DNA of 64,000 nucleotides from Chalciporus piperatus (taxonomy: Eukaryota; Basidiomycota; Agaricomycetes; Boletales; Boletaceae). The notes below the pieces were generated by a model, which worked only from the letters and a program-made list of their open reading frames with translations, was not told the origin of the DNA and did not search any database. Of this stretch, positions 59,525-64,000 are shown piece after piece; the stretch's first letter is position 1; every line of letters begins with the position of its first letter. The DNA lies in contig JBBPTG010000003.1 in assembly GCA_038093975.1 (NCBI GenBank), positions 310,001 to 374,000 on the forward strand, written 5' to 3'. The translations under genes and the position numbers were made by a program.

Positions 59525-61517
59525 ATGTCAGAACCGGTTCAGTTGCATTTGGATAACACGTGCGTCCATTCCCCTCTCCTTGAACTCCTCCTCAACCCAC
59601 CCCAGGTTTGGTGCTCTCTTCCTCGGAGTTGTCTTCTCCGCTATGTGAGTGAATTTCAGTTTCCTGGACACCATTCACTAAACGTTACCCCTCAGTCTGT
59701 ATGGAGGTGGGTGATGATGATGTTTCCCCGAGGATCCTCGTCAACCTATGAGACGTCCAGTTACTTGTGTCCAGACTTGGTACTACTTCGGAAGATACCC
59801 CTCGGACCCGTGGTACATCAAACTTTTGGTGAGTTTACGAGAACATTGCTCGGTCCCGTGCCAACCTCTCTTGACTACTACAGGTCGCTGCTGTCATCAT
59901 ATCAGACACTACCCATCAGGCTTTGATCACGCATTCTGGTATTCAAATCATTATCACAAGCACAGTATCCATATTCATTTGATCCTAGCTTACACATACT
60001 TCGTCACCGATTTCGCGATTCTTGCTGATCTTGGGCTTCTCGTTTGGTAAGTCAAGTCTTCTTTGCCAAACGATGATTACTCATTTCCTTTCAGGAGTCT
60101 TATTGTAAGTAGTCTAACTTGTACCGCAGCAATTGTTGACACATCAACCCAGGTCGAAGTTCTCTTTAATGTAAGTCTAATTCCCCCTAGTGTCCCAACT
60201 TGACTCACCAATGCAATCAGGGATTCACGGCTCTCATGGTTCAGAGCTTCCTGGCAATGCGGGTTTACAGACGTGGGTTTTCTTCCCTTTCTTACTAGAT
60301 ATTGCCATTGACGCCCATCATAGTCAGTAACAAGAGTTGGTGGGCAACTGGCTCAGTCGTATGTGTCTCCCGCATGCCGATGATGCAGGCTGATTCTCAG
60401 TCATCTATCTGTAGCTGATACTCGTCGCCGGAGAGTTTCGTGAGTTATTTCTCCCGGATGTTTTTACTTTAAACTAATCCTTGTCTACAGTTTTGGTCGT
60501 CAGTGAGTAACAGGTTGCTGTCTCCGAGTAACGTTGACATGATATGGCACAATTCAGTTTTCTCAGCCAAGGGGTACGTTTCATTCTCAGTGTTTACACA
60601 CGCTTTACTGACGTGCACCTAGTATTCATTTTCAGACCTTCCTCCAGTTGGCCGAGCTCAAGGTACATGCTCGAACCCTGTTTCATCGAAGAGGCCGCTG
60701 ACATACACTGCAGGCTCTCTCGATGTCGGTCAATGCAGTCGCTGCAGCAGGTGATGTGCTCATTGCCATCTACCTGTGCACGTTGCTTCAAAGGTCGAGG
60801 ACGGGTTTCCGGAGGTGAGAAGTTTTCTGACGTCACCCCTGATCGCCACTCATTTCTATTTCATGTCAGGTCTGACAACATGATCAACAAATTGGTAAAT
60901 GTTTTCTACTGGTGCCGTGCTTCAGTCTCAGACGAGTGTGGGCTAGATCATGTTCACCGTCAATACCGGTCTCTTGACCAGTCTCTGCGCTGTTGCTTCC
61001 CTTATCTCGGTGAGTGCGGTGGCATCGCTTGTTTCGATTGCCGGTTAAAGGTGATTCGTAGATCACCGCATGGCCAAACACATTCATTTACATCCCGTTC
61101 TTCTTCTGTATCGGTCGATGTAAGTCGTTCCTCGTGCCCAAAGAATATCATTGACACTCCCTTAGTCTACAGCAACTCACTCCTTGCAACACTGAATGCT
61201 CGCAAGGGTTTGAGGAATGAAGCTCGTAGCGATGAGATGTCCCTCTCGCTGCAAGGTGTACAACAACAAAAGAACAGCCAGAGCATGATTGGAGCATCAC
61301 AAAAGGTATATCCCCAAGGCATGACCTGGATATCGTCTGACTGTTCTGTCAGCGTTTGCCGAACAACATCTCGATCAAGATCGACACCACGCAAGAATAT
61401 GTTCGTGATGACATCCGTGATGAGGTGAGTCCTGTATGAAAAGTGATCTTCCCTCGCTAATGTGGTCGATAGTACTCTTCGACTGGTGACGATTTGAAGA
61501 GCCCAGAAGTTGTTTGA
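59525..61517 (+). CDS. DUF6534-type seven-helix membrane protein
   Basis: Basidiomycete-specific integral membrane family with a receptor-like seven-helix layout. The ATG at 59525 starts a short outer N-terminus. Helices include FGALFLGVVFSAILYG, VQTWYYFGRYPSDPWYIKLLV, TDFAILADLGLLVWS, LIVEVLFNGFTALMVQSFLAMRVYRLS, ATGSVLILVAGEF and DNMINKL with its following helices. A conserved RLYSNSLLATLNAR motif sits near the start of the C-terminal cytosolic tail, which is rich in Ser and Gln and ends at 61517. Sixteen or so small exons, some under 20 bases, make exact joins in the middle uncertain. Function unknown; the family is greatly expanded in Agaricomycetes. Confidence 0.82.
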
Positions 61518-61995
61518 AGTTTGAAGTATGTTTTGGGAGGGTGAAGGACGGAAATGTACCTCAGAAGCTGTTTATTTGGTCACACATTGCAGACACTCTT
61601 TCAACACTCTTTTTTTTGCTTCAATCATTTACATTTTTTCTGCTTCTTGTTGGTCACTCAAGACCTTGTAGCATAGAGTACGCGACTGGAACTGGAGTCG
61701 GTCGTGATATAGATAATTCGATACTTTTTTTGTGTTCACACATAATTTTACATTGCTAGCTGAATGCCGTTCCGTGACAGGGTGACCATGATCAAGATGG
61801 CAACCCAAACAAACCACCAAATCATTCAAATTATTGTGTTGCAAGATGAGAGACTGTCATTGGTACAGTACTATGGGATATTTACTTAGCGATTCGACTC
61901 GGAATGAGCGCGTCATTCAGACCGTTGGATACCTTTGTTACTTGATTACAATGGAGATTTACGACCGTGGCTGAACGCTTGGCTGATAGGGACCG

Positions 61996-62038
61996 TCGGC
62001 TAAGTGAGATCTGGATCGTGCCTCGTGGGCTTAGCCGA
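61996..62038. repeat. Inverted repeat TCGGCTAAG / CTTAGCCGA
   Basis: Nine-base perfect arms at 61996-62004 and 62030-62038, separated by 25 bases. It could be a hairpin or a paired factor site upstream of the P450. Confidence 0.5.
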
Positions 62039-62270
62039 TCGGCGTGAGTTATAATAGGTCGAGTGATAAAAGTGCCGTTGACATTTTCATTCGCGAGAGG
62101 GTCAATTGTGCCAAGTTTGTGCATTTCTTTCAGCCTGAATGAACGGTTGCGCCACCGTTGAAATGGAGGTGTTCGCTTGTTATAAACTGATCACTGTGTT
62201 GCGATGCCGCGGAGAACAAGGTCACAGCCTCACAGGGGTGGTCACAGACGGCACAATCCCGGTTCAGGCG

Positions 62271-62321
62271 CCCGTTATGTGCGGTTGCCCGTTATGTGCC
62301 CGGTATAGTATACCCGTTATG
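62271..62321 (+). repeat. Three CCCGTTATG direct repeats
   Basis: CCCGTTATG at 62271-62279, 62288-62296 and 62313-62321; the first two extend to CCCGTTATGTGC. They sit 240-290 bases upstream of the P450 start. Confidence 0.7.
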
Positions 62322-62563
62322 GATAGAGCGATCATTGTCGCCGAGGGGGTGCAACTACGGAAGCTTACATTACGAAGCCCAGAATATGACCCAGACTATA
62401 AGCAGAAGAAGGCCATAAGCAGATATAACATCCCTCTGTCGCACTTCTGTCGCCCACAACCGCAGCCTCCCATCTTCCCTGTCAACCCGTCGCTCTTTTA
62501 GTCTCCTTCATCGAATACTCCGACAAACTCCCCTTTTCTCCCCCTTCTTCCCTCGTGCCCATC

Positions 62564-64000
62564 ATGATCACCAACTTCACATGGATGGACCTGTGTCTTG
62601 CAGGCGTCGGTCTCTACGTCGTTAAGCAGATTGTGTCAAAGAAAAACCCTGCTCCCTTCCCTCCCGGTCCCAAGGGCCTCCCCCTCGTCGGCAACATCGC
62701 CGACATGCCCTCTGTCAAGCCCTGGCTCACCTTCACCGAGTGGGGTCAGAAATATGGCGAGTCACGATCTTTCTAATCTCCCATCGTTCTTCTCATTTCT
62801 TCTAAAGGCGACATCTCGCATGTCGAGGTCCTTGGTCAGCACATCGTGGTCTTGAACAACGTCGAGGCCGCCATGGAGATGCTCGACAAGAAGAGCTCTT
62901 CCTACTCTGATCGTCCGGTCCTTCCCATGGGTGGTGAACTTGTCGGCTGGAAAAACACTTTGGTTCTCCTCCCGTATGGTGACCACTTCCGCGAATACCG
63001 CAAGAACTTTGCTCGTGTGATCGGCAGCCGCGCCTCTATGGAGACTTACCACCCTATCGAAGAAATGGAAACTCGTCGCTTCTTGCAACGTGTCCTCGCT
63101 AAACCAACGGAACTCCAACAACACGTTCGCCACACCGCCGGCGCTATCATTTTACGTATCTCCCATGGTTACGAAGTCAAGGACAACAATGATCCTTTCG
63201 TCGATCTTGCTAATACGGCGGTTGACCAGTTTTCGGTCTCAACGGCTACAGGTGCTTTCATGGTCGACGTGATGCCATCTTGTACGTTCATGCAGTCTCG
63301 AAAAGCCCTTGACTAAACCCATATCTAGTGGCGCATGTTCCTGATTGGTTCCCCGGTGCTGACTTCAAGCGCAAGGCAAAGGAATGGCGTGCTACGCTCG
63401 AAGAGATGGTTCACCAACCATATCAATTCGTCAAGGATCAGATGGTAAAATCATAGCCCATTCGAGAGCTTGTGAGATTAATCATTTGTCCTAGGCTTCT
63501 GGTATTGCTCCCGAGTCATTTGTTTCCAACTTGCTCGAAGGTCGCACTTTGTCTGCTGAGGAGGATCACATCGTCAAATGGTCTGCCGCTTCCTTGTACT
63601 CTGGTAAGTTTGAACAAGAATCAGTTGATCAGCGAGGTTGACAATATTTCTTTTACAGGCGGTGCCGACACCGTAAGCACTTCACAGCTTTGCGAGTTTC
63701 CCTGACTGATGGGAGAATCGTTAGACCGTGTCTGCGATTTACTCTCTTTTCTTGGCTTTGTGTCTGTTCCCCGAGATTCAGAAGAGAGCGCGGGCAGAAA
63801 TCGATGCCGTCGTTGGCTCCGACCGTCTTCCTACCTTCGCTGACCGTGGCTCTCTTCCCTACGTCGAGGCTCTTGTAAAGGAGGTTCTCCGCTGGAATGT
63901 TGTCACGCCTCTCGGTTCGTATCTATTTGGCCTTGAACTCGATTGACAGCTGATTTGCGAAATAGCTGTCCCTCACCGTGTTACTGATGACGATATCCAC
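62564..64000 (+). CDS. Cytochrome P450 monooxygenase, 3' end missing
   Basis: ER-anchored haem monooxygenase. The ATG at 62564 gives an N-terminal membrane anchor ([20 protein letters not shown]) and the hinge [14 protein letters not shown]. Next come WGQKYG and a long exon with RKNFARVIG. The I-helix motif is [14 protein letters not shown], with the Ala/Gly-Gly-x-Asp-Thr-Thr consensus split by an intron. The K-helix is [13 protein letters not shown] (ExxR). The window ends before the haem-binding Cys, so activity cannot be judged. The style resembles agaricomycete CYP5144- or O-methylsterigmatocystin-oxidoreductase-like P450s. No other biosynthetic gene lies within the window. Confidence 0.92.

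Larger units (their letters stand above)
61518..62563. other. Long intergenic region upstream of the P450 gene
   Basis: 1.05 kb with no supported gene. It holds an inverted repeat and a CCCGTTATG repeat, annotated separately. T-rich tracts occur at 61600-61650. Confidence 0.5.

Overview
The window is a gene-dense stretch of nuclear DNA from a filamentous basidiomycete, most likely an agaricomycete. I infer this from the very short spliceosomal introns (about 45-70 bases, GT..AG, several per gene), the near-absence of repeats, and families typical of mushroom-forming fungi: a DUF6534-type membrane protein, an expanded CCCH zinc-finger family, a membrane-anchored GH9 endoglucanase and a P450. 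About 32 protein genes and one tRNA gene fill the 64 kb on both strands. I see no transposon, CRISPR array, rRNA gene or prokaryotic operon. Gene models were spliced by hand from frame continuity, splice-site consensus and remembered family motifs, so single exon edges can be off even where the identity is firm.

Layout. 1-3.1 kb: three proteasome genes side by side, alpha7 (PRE10/PSMA3, partial), RPN12 and beta1 (PRE3/PSMB6); the last two share a 104-base divergent promoter. 3.1-8 kb: a probable mitochondrial protein, a Gfo/Idh/MocA dehydrogenase, tRNA-Thr and an alpha/beta hydrolase. 8-10.2 kb: the replication licensing factor CDT1. 10.4-14.6 kb: a tandem pair of paralogues with a coiled coil, a central domain that looks NYN/PIN nuclease-like, and three CCCH-type fingers. 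14.9-20.6 kb: RhoGDI, COQ2 and a Ytp1-like membrane protein. 22.3-27.3 kb: a Ser/Thr-rich single-pass membrane protein, the PKA regulatory subunit and a PHO85-type CDK. 27.6-32.2 kb: a Utp12-domain ribosome-biogenesis protein, a Usa1/HERP-like ER protein and a second Gfo/Idh/MocA enzyme. 32.5-41.3 kb: GH9 endoglucanase, sulfite reductase MET10, uracil phosphoribosyltransferase and rRNA methyltransferase RRP8. 41.6-44 kb: a HerA/FtsK-like P-loop ATPase. 44.5-58.2 kb: RCK2/Srk1-type kinase, NIPA-type transporter, SEC12, TAF9, BEM1, NOT3/5 and mitochondrial bL12. 59.5-64 kb: a DUF6534-type receptor-like protein and a P450 cut off by the window end.

Most of this is housekeeping sequence. The most novel-looking element is the tandem CCCH pair: the central domain keeps spaced acidic residues in the order expected of an NYN RNase and is followed by zinc fingers, which would be a Regnase-like RNA-decay architecture in fungi. 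The HerA-like ATPase is the second candidate. Regulatory signals worth noting are a 14-base palindrome holding two ACGCGT boxes in the proteasome divergent promoter, an ACGCGT box in front of CDT1, and a TCACGTG box in front of MET10.
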